A stretch of 64,000 bases of DNA, taken from assembly GCA_016124945.1 (NCBI GenBank), contig WGMT01000003.1, positions 62,001 through 126,000 of the forward strand. The letters are read 5' to 3'. This DNA comes from a bacterium. GTDB taxonomy: Bacteria > Chloroflexota > Anaerolineae > Caldilineales > Caldilineaceae. The position numbers and the translations under genes were made by a program. The notes under the pieces are model-generated. The model was not told the DNA's origin. It did no database searches and saw only the letters and a program-made list of their open reading frames with translations. Below are positions 1-8,384 of this stretch, one piece after another; within the stretch, counting starts at the first letter, position 1; each line of letters opens with the position of its first letter.

Positions 1-30
1 GCAATAATACTACAGACACTTTTCTTCCGT

Positions 31-1938
31 CTATCGCCCTCCATCCCCCTTCCGCGTGGACGGCAAATAGACCACCGACTTCGCCTCCGTCGCCCCGCGC
101 CACCCCAGCGGATACAACCCCGGCAATTCCACCGGCAGTTGACCCTGCGGGATCACCTCGCCACACAGGACACGCGCCAGTGCGGACAACGACACCGATT
201 GCGTGCCGTAACTCGCCACGTAGCTCCCCACAGACGGGAACGCCATCAGATCATACGGCTGGCTCAGCGCCGCCACAATCAAAGGACGCCCCGCCAGCGC
301 GTTGACCAACGCCGCCTGCGCCGGGTAACGCCGGGCGTTGAACGTGCCCACCACCACTTTGGACACCGACGCCGCATCGGCCAACACCTGCTCGATCTCG
401 GTGGCGTTGGGGCTGATCCCCACAGGGCGCAAAATCACGTCACGGTGACACGCCGCCAGCGCCGCACCCAGATCGCCCACATCCCCCGGCCACACCACGA
501 GGACCTGTTCACCCTCGCCTAACGGCAATAGAGCGTCCTCGTCGCGCACCACGGTGATGCTCTGCTCGGCGATCGCCTGCGCCACGGCGCGGTGATCGGC
601 GGTGCCGGTCTGCGCCACAGCGGCGTCCACGTCCACCGGCTGCCAGTCAAGCAGACCGTAGGCGTCTTTCATGCTCAAGATCCGCCGCACCGACTCGTCC
701 ACCCGTGCCTCGCTGATCTCGCCACTCTGCACCAACGAAAGCAGCCGCGCATACGCCGCCAAAGACTCGTCGGGGCTGTGGCTCACGTCTGCACCGTAGG
801 CCAGTAGATCCGCGCCTGCACGGAAGGCCAACTGCGCCGCATCCGTGGCGCCCACCAGGTTGGCCAGCGCGCCCATGCTCAATGAATCGGTGACAATCAG
901 GCCGTCGAAGCCCATCTCCTGGCGCAGCAGACCGTCCAGCACAGCAGAAGACAACGTCGCCGGTTGCCCCTCGCCCGGATCAATCGCCGGGAAGAGCACA
1001 TGCGCCGTCATAATCGCGGGGACACCCGCCGCAATCGCCTCCCGAAATGGCGGAAACTCCACCGCGTCCAGGTGAGCGCGGTCGTGTGGCACAACGGGCA
1101 GGCCGTAGTGTGAATCCACCGTCGTATCGCCATGACCGGGGAAATGTTTGGCCGTCACCACCATGCCCTGCGCCGCGTACGCCTCGATCATCGCCGTCCC
1201 CAGCGCCGCCACCGCCTCGGGCGACGACCCGAACGAGCGCAAACCGATCACCGGGTTGTCTGGGTTGTTGTTCACATCCAGCACCGGCACCAGATTCATG
1301 TTGAAGCCCAGCGCCTTCAATTCCTGCGCCGTGATTGTGGCCATGCGCTGCGCCTGCGTAATCGACCCCGTCGCCCCCACCGCCATCTGGCTGGGGAAGA
1401 CGGTAAACCCATCGGTCAGCCGCACCACGGGGCCGCCCTCCTGGTCCACCGACACAAAAAGCGGCACCTGCGCCCCACTCTGCACCGCCGTCGCCTGCGC
1501 GTCGTTGAGCAACGTCGCCACCTGCGCCGTGTTCTCGATGTTGCCTGCAATCGCAAAAAGCACCAGCCCACCCACATGATACTCCTCGATCATGCGGCGC
1601 AGTTCGTCTGAAAGCGACGGCCCGCGAAAGTAGACCATGAACAACTGGCCCACCTTCTGCTCCACCGTCATCGCCGTCAGGATTGCGTCCACGCGCGAGG
1701 GCGTCGCCGTGGCGGTTGCTGTATTCGTCATCACTGCCCTGCTTTCTGAGGAAAGGCCGGACGTCGGCGCGGTTGAAGACGTTGCCGCTGCCGCCGTTAC
1801 GGTTGGTTCATTGGTCTCCCGCGGCGCAGACAGTTCCGTCACCTGCGGCGTCGCCGGTACGGACGGACGTTGGATCAGCACCACAGCCAACACCACCAAC
1901 AACACCGTCAGCAATCCAAACACAAGCCATCGTTTCAC
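31..1938 (-). CDS. membrane-anchored glycoside hydrolase family 3 (beta-N-acetylhexosaminidase-like)
   Basis: GH3 glycosidase, probably cleaving beta-linked N-acetylhexosamine from wall or other glycans outside the cell. The motif KHFPGHGDT, typical of NagZ-like enzymes, is followed by GLIVTDSLSMGAL, which carries the presumed Asp nucleophile; the C-terminal third is the second GH3 domain. The N-terminus has one hydrophobic segment (about residues 5-24) and then a Thr/Ser/Pro-rich linker, so it is an anchored exported enzyme, unlike cytoplasmic NagZ. I chose the GTG at 1938 because AGGA lies 8 nt upstream and the protein then begins VKRWLVFGLL directly before the membrane segment. An in-frame ATG at 2055 would add 39 poorly fitting residues. 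Family sure; substrate inferred. Confidence 0.9.
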   Translation of the reverse strand: MKRWLVFGLLTVLLVVLAVVLIQRPSVPATPQVTELSAPRETNEPTVTAAAATSSTAPTSGLSSESRAVMTNTATATATPSRVDAILTAMTVEQKVGQLFMVYFRGPSLSDELRRMIEEYHVGGLVLFAIAGNIENTAQVATLLNDAQATAVQSGAQVPLFVSVDQEGGPVVRLTDGFTVFPSQMAVGATGSITQAQRMATITAQELKALGFNMNLVPVLDVNNNPDNPVIGLRSFGSSPEAVAALGTAMIEAYAAQGMVVTAKHFPGHGDTTVDSHYGLPVVPHDRAHLDAVEFPPFREAIAAGVPAIMTAHVLFPAIDPGEGQPATLSSAVLDGLLRQEMGFDGLIVTDSLSMGALANLVGATDAAQLAFRAGADLLAYGADVSHSPDESLAAYARLLSLVQSGEISEARVDESVRRILSMKDAYGLLDWQPVDVDAAVAQTGTADHRAVAQAIAEQSITVVRDEDALLPLGEGEQVLVVWPGDVGDLGAALAACHRDVILRPVGISPNATEIEQVLADAASVSKVVVGTFNARRYPAQAALVNALAGRPLIVAALSQPYDLMAFPSVGSYVASYGTQSVSLSALARVLCGEVIPQGQLPVELPGLYPLGWRGATEAKSVVYLPSTRKGDGGR

Positions 1939-2039
1939 AGGCAAAATCCTACCACCTTGGCTCCAAGAGGAAACACGTCTTTCTCCTGTAACGACAACCG
2001 TACACAAATCGTTCATTTCGTCCTGTCTGGACAACAGAT

Positions 2040-2215
2040 GTGCCACGAAGAACACAAAGAGGAAGAAGAGAGGGACACGGATTACACGGATTAAAAGGAT
2101 TTCCAGAAGGATTTGGCGTCTATCTTTCTCTGAATCCTGAAAATCCGTGTAATCCGTGTCCCTCTCACCTGCTTTTTCTCTGCCTTGGTGTCTCTTTGTG
2201 TGGCTTCGTGGATCA
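2040..2215. repeat. long inverted repeat, family B copy 1
   Basis: The intergenic space between two same-strand genes is almost one foldback element. The arms contain CACGGATTACACGGATT and its complement AATCCGTGTAATCCGTG, flanked by CACGAAGAACACAAAGAG on the left and CTCTTTGTGTGGCTTCGTG on the right. A close copy with the same arm and core sequences lies at 25226-25424. It encodes nothing and has no transposase. Confidence 0.85.
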
Positions 2216-2220
2216 AAGTC

Positions 2221-3048
2221 TCATTTCAACAATTGCAACACTGCGCCCCGCACCGTTGCCCATGCCTCGCTTTGCGGATCGACTACCTCAAAATGGGCAG
2301 CGTTGGGCAGGATGTCGAGGCGGACGGCGTTGTGTTTTTCGGCGATGGCGACGTGCGCCTGCAAGTAGGCCGGCGGCACAATTGCATCGTGGCTGCCCAC
2401 GATGTGCCATTGGGCCACGCCCAGCGGCAGCAACTCCACCGGCGACGCCTGCGCATACCGCTCGGGGCGCTCGTTGGGCGCGCCGCCCAGCAGTTCTACG
2501 ATGGCCCCGCCGCAAATGTCCCAGCGCACACCCGCCACTAGATCGGGGATGGCGGCCAGCGCCACCACGCCCCGCACTTTCAGCGGATCCGCCACGTAGA
2601 GTGGACTTTCTTGCGGCAGTCGGTGACGTCCTGCACTCCACAGCGCCAGGTGACCGCCGGCAGAGTGGCCCGCCACAATCACCCGCTCCAGGTCGAGCGC
2701 ATAGGGTTCGGCCAACGTGTACAGGTGATCGATCCCCGCCGCCACGTCCTGAAAGGTGGTAGGCCAGCCGCCACCGTTGCCCAATCGCCGATACTCCAGG
2801 CTCCACACAGCAACACTGTCCTGGCGCAGAGCATCGCACAGCGATCCCAGCGGCGACAGGCCATATTGGGCGCGCCAGCAGCCGCCGTGAATCAGGATCA
2901 GCGTTGGGTGCGGTCCTTGGCCTGCGGGCAGGTAGAGATCGCCGAACTGTGACACGTCCTCGCCGTAGGGGAGACGTGCATCCGCCGTCACCGCGGGCTG
3001 GTGCAAATAATCTTCTACCGTTAAAAACCGATCCGAAGTCGCCGCCAT
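2221..3048 (-). CDS. alpha/beta hydrolase (carboxylesterase/kynurenine formamidase-like)
   Basis: Cytoplasmic alpha/beta-hydrolase of about 275 residues related to small esterases and kynurenine formamidase-like proteins. Visible are the oxyanion-hole HGG (ILIHGGCWR), the nucleophile elbow GHSAGG, the likely acid in GSHDAIVP and the catalytic His in NAAHFEVVDP, so the triad is intact. There is no signal peptide. The ATG at 3048 is preferred: AAAGGA stands 9-10 nt before it, while an in-frame TTG at 3072 lacks a convincing site. It stands alone; the next gene downstream is the GH3 enzyme, separated by a long inverted repeat. The substrate cannot be told. Confidence 0.88.
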   Translation of the reverse strand: MAATSDRFLTVEDYLHQPAVTADARLPYGEDVSQFGDLYLPAGQGPHPTLILIHGGCWRAQYGLSPLGSLCDALRQDSVAVWSLEYRRLGNGGGWPTTFQDVAAGIDHLYTLAEPYALDLERVIVAGHSAGGHLALWSAGRHRLPQESPLYVADPLKVRGVVALAAIPDLVAGVRWDICGGAIVELLGGAPNERPERYAQASPVELLPLGVAQWHIVGSHDAIVPPAYLQAHVAIAEKHNAVRLDILPNAAHFEVVDPQSEAWATVRGAVLQLLK

Positions 3049-3114
3049 CACCCAAGATCCTTTCAAATGCAATCAATCACACGGCAGAAGGTAAACAATG
3101 TGCGTTTGAATGAG

Positions 3115-3350
3115 GTGATTGGGGATTGGTGACTGGGGACTGGGATCTCGTTAAGCCAGTGTTATGATTGCGTCATCAATCCCATGTTTCGTTCGCAAGA
3201 TAGGTTACGACCGCCGAACTTGATGGAACGACCAGCGTGAATTCAAGCGGTCGTAACCCATCCTACGGGGTTGTGTCATCAATCCCACGTCTAGTCATGT
3301 TCAATACAAGAACCCAATCACCAGTCACAAATCACTAATCACTAATCACC
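3115..3350. repeat. nested inverted repeats made of heptamers in a divergent intergenic region
   Basis: This fills most of the 317-bp gap (3049-3365) between divergent genes; no gene is seen in it. The outer left arm (3115-3149) is five heptamers (GTGATTG, GGGATTG, GTGACTG, GGGACTG, GGATCTC). The outer right arm (3314-3350) is the inverted equivalent (units of AATCACT/AATCACC/AGTCACA). Inside is a 12-bp pair GGTTACGACCGC (3203-3214)/GCGGTCGTAACC (3247-3258), and a direct repeat GTCATCAATCCCA flanks that core (about 3172 and 3276). Confidence 0.8.
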
Positions 3351-3365
3351 ACTCCGGAGTCTGTC

Positions 3366-4193
3366 ATGAAAACAATCTTAGTCTGCCTCGCCCACCCCGA
3401 CGACGAAGCGTTTGGTGTGGCGGGGATGTTGTCCCGCTATGCACAGGACGGCGCACGTGTCGTCCTCGTCTGCGCCACCCGTGGCGAGGAAGGCGAGATC
3501 GCCGATCCCAGCCTGGGTACGCCCGAAACGCTGGCCCAGGTGCGCGAAGACGAAATGCGCTGCGCCGCCAAAACCATCGGCGCGCAGGAGTTGATCTTCC
3601 TCGACTATCGCGATTCGGGGATGGCGGGTACGCCGCCCAATCAGCGGGCCGATGCGTTTGTCAACGCGCCCGCTGGCGAAGTGATCCCAAAACTCGTCGG
3701 TATCATGCGCCGCGTACAGCCGCAGGTTGTCCTCACCTTTGAGCCGTTCGGCGGCTATGGCCACCCCGATCATATCGCCATCCACCACCACACCGTCGCC
3801 GCCTTCCACGCCGCCGCCGACGCCGATCAGTTCCCAGATTTGGGCGCGGCCTGGCAGGCGGATCGACTCTTTTACACCGTCATTTTGCGCTCACAACTGG
3901 CACAGATAACCCAGGCGATGGTAGAAGCAGGCATGCCCAACGACGGCTTTACCGCCATCCTCGACAACCTGCAATGGCCCGAAGACGAGGTCCACCTGCG
4001 CATGGACGTTTCGACCACAATCGACATCAAATGGCAGACACTTCTCTGCCACCGGACCCAATTCGGCGAAAATCACCCCTTCCGCCGCATCCCCGAAACC
4101 GCCGCCAAAGCGACCCTGGCCACGGAATATCTGGCACTGGTATGGCCTGTTCCGACGCAAGGGACGATGGTGACGGGGCTGTTTGTGGAGTGA
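3366..4193 (+). CDS. PIG-L family N-acetylglucosaminyl deacetylase-like protein
   Basis: Zn-dependent LmbE/PIG-L deacetylase family, members of which remove acetyl groups from GlcNAc conjugates (GlcNAc-inositol, GlcNAc-malate, mycothiol conjugates). The metal site is evident: AHPDDE at residues 9-14 and GHPDH at 132-136. At 275 residues it has the length of the MshB/Mca/BshB group. The start ATG follows GGAG with good spacing. It ends 4 bp from the convergent cofE stop. No bacillithiol or mycothiol genes are nearby, so the substrate stays open. Confidence 0.9.
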   Translation: MKTILVCLAHPDDEAFGVAGMLSRYAQDGARVVLVCATRGEEGEIADPSLGTPETLAQVREDEMRCAAKTIGAQELIFLDYRDSGMAGTPPNQRADAFVNAPAGEVIPKLVGIMRRVQPQVVLTFEPFGGYGHPDHIAIHHHTVAAFHAAADADQFPDLGAAWQADRLFYTVILRSQLAQITQAMVEAGMPNDGFTAILDNLQWPEDEVHLRMDVSTTIDIKWQTLLCHRTQFGENHPFRRIPETAAKATLATEYLALVWPVPTQGTMVTGLFVE

Positions 4194-4197
4194 CGAC

Positions 4198-4977
4198 CTA
4201 CCGAAACACATCCATCGACTTGTCGCGTTGAATCGTCTTGGCAGGTGCGGCGGGCAACGACGGCGGTGTGTAGCCACGAATGAGGATGACGGGACGGCCT
4301 TCGTTGCTCTGCCCCATGAGCAGGCTGGCGGCAGCAGCCAGTTCGTCGGCGATGCACTCTTCGCTGGCCACCAGTTCGTAGCCGAAGAGATCGTGCAAGC
4401 CGCGCTGGTTCCACAGCGGCGGCAGACCGGCGCAGCCGATACAGACACCCACCGTGCCCACGCGCCAGGGGCGACCGTGGCTGTCGTTGATGATCACCGC
4501 CACCGATTTGCCCGTCAACTCGGCGACGCGGGCGCGGATGCCTTCGGCGCTGGCGTCGCTATCCACCGGCAGCAGCGCCACCACCTCGTCTTCAGGATCG
4601 TTGCTCGGCGCGGGGACGTTGCTTCGGTCCATGCCGCCGTGGGCACAGATCCAGCCGCTCTTCTGCTCCACAATCAGCAGGCCCGGGCGGGCGCGCACAA
4701 TCTCGTTGCTGTCGTCGAGCACCACCTGTACACGGCGCGGATCTTTGCGCGTCGTCTCGGCAACTTCTTCGGCGCACTCGTTGGGCGTCACATAGGCCAG
4801 GCGCACCAGGCGATTCTCGGCCTTGCTCACAATCTTCTGCGCGATGACAAGGATGTCGCCGTCTTTGAAGCTGCGGCCGGTTGCGGTCAGGCGCGACACA
4901 ATCAACTGCGCTACATCGTCGCCGGGGGCCACCAATGGCAGGCCGGGCACGGCGTACAAAGTCATTTCATCGTTCAT
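4198..4977 (-). CDS. cofE: coenzyme F420-0:L-glutamate ligase
   Basis: Adds L-glutamate to coenzyme F420-0 with GTP in F420 biosynthesis, in the cytoplasm. The protein starts with the typical VPGLPLVAPGDDVAQLI segment, then GDILVIAQKIVSKAENR, the EQKSGWICAHGGMDRSN segment and INDSHGRPWRVGTVGVCIG, all characteristic of CofE. It is 259 residues, so it is the single-domain form without the nitroreductase-like FbiB domain. The ATG overlaps the end of yqeB by 4 nt (translational coupling), linking F420 tailoring with a molybdenum-hydroxylase maturation gene. Presence of cofE implies an F420-using organism. Confidence 0.95.
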   Translation of the reverse strand: MNDEMTLYAVPGLPLVAPGDDVAQLIVSRLTATGRSFKDGDILVIAQKIVSKAENRLVRLAYVTPNECAEEVAETTRKDPRRVQVVLDDSNEIVRARPGLLIVEQKSGWICAHGGMDRSNVPAPSNDPEDEVVALLPVDSDASAEGIRARVAELTGKSVAVIINDSHGRPWRVGTVGVCIGCAGLPPLWNQRGLHDLFGYELVASEECIADELAAAASLLMGQSNEGRPVILIRGYTPPSLPAAPAKTIQRDKSMDVFR

Positions 4978-5822
4978 AAAAACGCTTCGTCTCTATCCAT
5001 GGTTGGGTTTTGGGAGAGGTGTTGCAGGATCGCTTCCAGCACGCCGCCGCCGATGGCCAACGACTTGTCTGAAATCGTCCAGGCGTGGACAGGCTCGGCG
5101 CGGGGATCAAGGTCACCGATCTTCATGCCCACCGTCACCGGCACGCTTGAGTGGACCAGACCGCGCAACACGCCGTCGAAGGGGGCGGTTAGCGCGGAGA
5201 CAGTCCCGTCTTCTGCGCGGCAGTCGGCGATGATCTCGCCTTTTGCCACCAACCCACCAATCTGGACGTGTGGGTACAGGCGTCCTGTGACGGGGGCGCG
5301 CAGCACCCGCGTGGCGTCCACACCCAGGCCGGGCAGCGCCCCGGGGATCGCCGTATCGGGGATCGCCGTCCCCTGCGCGATGACACGCCCCAGCGTGTGG
5401 CCGCGGTGTGTTTCCACCACGTAGTGGCAGTCAATACCGGCGCTAAAGCCGGGGCCAATGGCTACCACCAGCGGCGCGTCGTCGATGGTGGTGCCGGTGT
5501 TGCGCTTCGCCATCACCGCGTCCACGAGCACGGTGGGGGCCAACTCAGCCGCCAATGCTGCCGTGGGATCGATCACCACCGGGATCTCATGCGCAGCGAG
5601 CACGTCGGGCACGTGCGCAGCTGCACAATGGCGCGCCCTGATCCCTTCCACCGTCGTCTCGCCGTCGAAGACAGCCTGGGCAAAGGCCACGCCACGCCGA
5701 ACCGTCAACGGCAGCGCAATCTCCGTCATCACCACTGGGAAACCGCAACGGTGCAAGCGCCACCCGATCCCCGTAGCCAGGTCGCCACCGCCTTTGATTA
5801 AGACTAGTTGATCACTGAACAT
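4974..5822 (-). CDS. yqeB: EF2563/YqeB-type selenium-dependent molybdenum hydroxylase system protein
   Basis: Member of the YqeB/EF2563 family, which accompanies selenium-dependent molybdenum hydroxylases; its exact biochemical role is not settled. Family-typical N-terminus VLIKGGGDLATGIGWRLHRCGFPVVMTE, then KRNTGT and the stretch around GPGFSAGIDCHYVVETHRGHTLGRVI. 282 residues, full length. It lies between the GyrA-CTD gene (29 bp upstream) and cofE (4-nt overlap downstream), so the three are probably one transcript. No molybdenum hydroxylase subunit is in the window; one should be looked for elsewhere. Confidence 0.85.
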   Translation of the reverse strand: MFSDQLVLIKGGGDLATGIGWRLHRCGFPVVMTEIALPLTVRRGVAFAQAVFDGETTVEGIRARHCAAAHVPDVLAAHEIPVVIDPTAALAAELAPTVLVDAVMAKRNTGTTIDDAPLVVAIGPGFSAGIDCHYVVETHRGHTLGRVIAQGTAIPDTAIPGALPGLGVDATRVLRAPVTGRLYPHVQIGGLVAKGEIIADCRAEDGTVSALTAPFDGVLRGLVHSSVPVTVGMKIGDLDPRAEPVHAWTISDKSLAIGGGVLEAILQHLSQNPTMDRDEAFL

Positions 5823-5851
5823 GAGATTTGTCTCTTGGGGCGTGGTGCGCT

Positions 5852-6895
5852 CTACTCTTCCAACGGAATCCCCGCGTCGCTCACCGTAAACGCCATCGCT
5901 TCATCGGCGCGCAGGCTCATACAGTTGACGCCCTGCACGACGCCTTCTTTTGGCGGCACTTCATCGGCGGCGAAGCGGATCAGTTTGGCAAGCTGTGAGA
6001 TGACGAAAACGTCTTCGCCGGCAGCCACGGTGCGGGCGTCGACAACACGATCTGCCTTCATAATCGTCTTGCCGCCGGCGCCGGGTGACTTGTTGGCGCG
6101 CACACCGGCCATCTGGCGAATCGTCCCCTTGCCGTCGTCGCCGAGGACAAAGACGCCGCTCGCTTCGTTGACGTTGGCAATGGACAACGCCTCGTCGCCA
6201 CCGTCCAAGCGAATGCCCAGGCAGCCGCCCTGAATCGGCACCAGCCGTTCTTCAAAGCGAATGCCCTGCCCGGCTTTGGAGACGATGAGCAGATCGCGGT
6301 CTCCCGTTCCCCAACAGGCGGAGACAGGGCGGTGTCCTGGGCGCGCTTCGAGGACGCTGCCGGGGGCCAGGCGCAGCAGTTGCGATCCCACCACACGGCG
6401 CACCCAGCCGCGGTCGCTGAGCAGGTAGAAGTAGGCTGCGTTCTGTTCGGGCAGAGCCACCACCAACTTTTCGTCAGGTTGAAGTGGTAACCAGCGCTGG
6501 CTCATCTCTCCGCGGGCGCGGACCGGCGCTTCGGGCAATTCTGAGATGCGCAGCGAAAAGAAACGGCTGCGATCGGTGAAGAGGATCAGCCGCTCCTGTA
6601 GGTCGCCCACGGCAATCAAAGTGGGCGGATCGTCTTCGTTGCTCTCAATATCGAAGACACCCATACCGCCGCGGCGCTGGCGTCCATACAGGTGACGGGG
6701 CGTGCGCTTGATCGTCCCTGTACGGGTGATGGTCACCACCATCTGCGTTGTGGGCGCTTCACTCGGCTCTGCCGCCGCCGCACCCCGCCCGCCGGACGGT
6801 TCAGATTGGGCATCGGTGAGTGCGTCTTCGAGATATTCGATGTAGGCGCGTACCGCTTCGGGGAGTTGAGAGAGATCGGGTCGTTGCGGGGTCAT
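5852..6895 (-). CDS. stand-alone DNA gyrase A C-terminal beta-propeller protein
   Basis: A 347-residue protein that consists only of the six-bladed beta-pinwheel domain that forms the DNA-wrapping C-terminus of GyrA/ParC. There is no breakage-reunion domain and no active-site Tyr region. The GyrA-box equivalent is visible as GRQRRGGMGV (Met where Lys is usual), and the later blades carry degenerate copies such as KSPGAGGKTI. Residues 1-50 are a short helical segment and low-complexity linker. A direct DNA-bending role follows from the fold but is an inference. Head gene of the yqeB-cofE operon. Confidence 0.85.
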   Translation of the reverse strand: MTPQRPDLSQLPEAVRAYIEYLEDALTDAQSEPSGGRGAAAAEPSEAPTTQMVVTITRTGTIKRTPRHLYGRQRRGGMGVFDIESNEDDPPTLIAVGDLQERLILFTDRSRFFSLRISELPEAPVRARGEMSQRWLPLQPDEKLVVALPEQNAAYFYLLSDRGWVRRVVGSQLLRLAPGSVLEARPGHRPVSACWGTGDRDLLIVSKAGQGIRFEERLVPIQGGCLGIRLDGGDEALSIANVNEASGVFVLGDDGKGTIRQMAGVRANKSPGAGGKTIMKADRVVDARTVAAGEDVFVISQLAKLIRFAADEVPPKEGVVQGVNCMSLRADEAMAFTVSDAGIPLEE

Positions 6896-6969
6896 GCGGT
6901 CCTCCTGCTACGGGTGAGTTGACCTTCATAAATCGTGACTGTAGTATACACAGAGAAGCGGAGGATGTC

Positions 6970-7146
6970 GTGATCCGTGATTCGTGATCCGTGATTCGTG
7001 ATCCGTGATCCGTGATTCGTGATCCGTGATCCGTTAAGTTTCTGGATCCTAAACTTGGACGAGATCGTGTTCAAGTGATGAAGAGATAATGTTTCCCACG
7101 GATCACGGATCACGGATCACGAATCACGAATCACGAATCACGAATC
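6970..7146. repeat. heptamer foldback between divergent genes (GTGATYC x9 / GRATCAC x7)
   Basis: Left array 6970-7032: nine perfect heptamers of GTGATCC or GTGATTC. Right array 7098-7146: seven heptamers of the inverted unit (ACGGATC x3, ACGAATC x4). The 65-bp loop contains its own small pair AAGTTT/AAACTT. The right array ends 26 bp before the oxidoreductase start, so the element lies where both divergent promoters or leaders should be. Confidence 0.92.
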
Positions 7147-7172
7147 ACACAACACCCACCAAGGATCTTCCC

Positions 7173-8375
7173 ATGCCCAACTACGATATCATCGTCATCG
7201 GCGCCGGTGGAGTCGGCTCTGCCGCCGCTTACCACCTGGCCAAAGATGGGCGGCGCGTGCTGCTGCTGGAACAGTTCCGTGTCGGGCACAAGCGGGGCAG
7301 CAGCCACGGGGCCAGCCGTATTATCCGCTACAGCCATGTCGAACACGAATATGCATCGCTCGCACCGGATGCATTTGCTCTTTGGCGCACGCTGGAAGGT
7401 GAAAGCGGCGCGCATCTGGTGTTGGAAACCGGCAGCCTCGACTTCGGTCCGGCGGATCTCCCCGCGCTGAGGGGACGTGTCGCCACCATGGCCGAACTGG
7501 GCTACAACGCCGAAGTGCTGGATCAAGCGGCGCTGGCACAACGTTTTCCGCAGTTCCGCTTCCCTGCTGACTGGGTGGGCTTTTATCAGCCCAACGCCGG
7601 GATCGTCAATGCCGATCGCGCCGTGGCGACGATGGCGGCGCAGGCGGTGCGTCATGGCGCGGTGCTGCAAGAGGAAAGCCAGGTACGCAGCGTCTCTGTG
7701 CACGGTGACGGTGTGGTGGTGGAGGTGGACGGGCCGCAGGGCAGCCAGACGATCCATGCAGCGCAGGCGGTAATCACAGCGGGTCCGTGGGCGGGGCGAT
7801 TCTTCGATCAACTGGGGCTGACACAACAGTTGACCCGTCCGCTCAAGGTGACACATCAGCAGGTGATCTTCTTCGACGTGGCGACGCACGCCCTGGAGAT
7901 GTGGTCGGCGGAACGCTGTCCTGTTTACATTTGCCTGCCCATGCCCCATTTCTACGGCTTCCCCATCGCCGAAGCGCCAGGACGAATCAAGATCGGCCTG
8001 GAACTCGACGGCGGCGGCATCGATCCCGACACCCACCCACGTGAATTGCTCGATTCCGCCGTGGACGAACTGTGCGGGCTGGTGGAAAAACACATGGTGG
8101 GCATCATTCCCAAAGCGGTGGACGGCACGGCCTGCCTCTACACCCATTCGCCCGACGAAGATTTCATCATTGATCACCACCCCGAACACCCGCAGATCCT
8201 CTTTGCAGGGGGATTCAGTGGACGCGGCTTCAAGTTTACCGTCCTCACCGGGCGGCTGTTGGCGGATCTGGCCGCAGCGCCAGGACGCTACACCTCGCCG
8301 CTCTGGCGCGATCTCTTTCGCCTTGGGCGATTTGAGAACGCTGCGCCAGACTATGTCTCCACGCTCAAACTGTAG
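7173..8375 (+). CDS. FAD-dependent oxidoreductase, monomeric sarcosine oxidase-like
   Basis: Flavoenzyme of the MSOX/MTOX (DAO) family that oxidises N-methyl amines or amino acids to imines with release of H2O2. Rossmann FAD motif GAGGVGSAAAYHLA near residue 10, then GSSHGASR in the flavin region. Near the C-terminus, TACLYTHSPDEDFIIDHHP contains the Cys that carries covalent FAD in sarcosine oxidases, and GFSGRGFKF closes the family signature. The ATG at 7173 has AAGGA 8 nt before it; upstream in-frame codons run into the heptamer repeat and are unlikely to be translated. 400 residues, full length. Followed 9 nt later by a glycosyltransferase gene, so cotranscribed but functionally unconnected. 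Confidence 0.9.
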   Translation: MPNYDIIVIGAGGVGSAAAYHLAKDGRRVLLLEQFRVGHKRGSSHGASRIIRYSHVEHEYASLAPDAFALWRTLEGESGAHLVLETGSLDFGPADLPALRGRVATMAELGYNAEVLDQAALAQRFPQFRFPADWVGFYQPNAGIVNADRAVATMAAQAVRHGAVLQEESQVRSVSVHGDGVVVEVDGPQGSQTIHAAQAVITAGPWAGRFFDQLGLTQQLTRPLKVTHQQVIFFDVATHALEMWSAERCPVYICLPMPHFYGFPIAEAPGRIKIGLELDGGGIDPDTHPRELLDSAVDELCGLVEKHMVGIIPKAVDGTACLYTHSPDEDFIIDHHPEHPQILFAGGFSGRGFKFTVLTGRLLADLAAAPGRYTSPLWRDLFRLGRFENAAPDYVSTLKL

Positions 8376-8384
8376 AGGTCCGGC

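Noticed and set aside
4183..5424. 413-codon open frame on the plus strand across cofE and yqeB
   Set aside because: It is antisense to two clear, overlapping genes and gives no domain; a product of the high GC at third positions.
6970..7146. CRISPR array for the regularly repeated sequence
   Set aside because: The repeats are contiguous 7-bp units without unique spacers and no cas gene is nearby.
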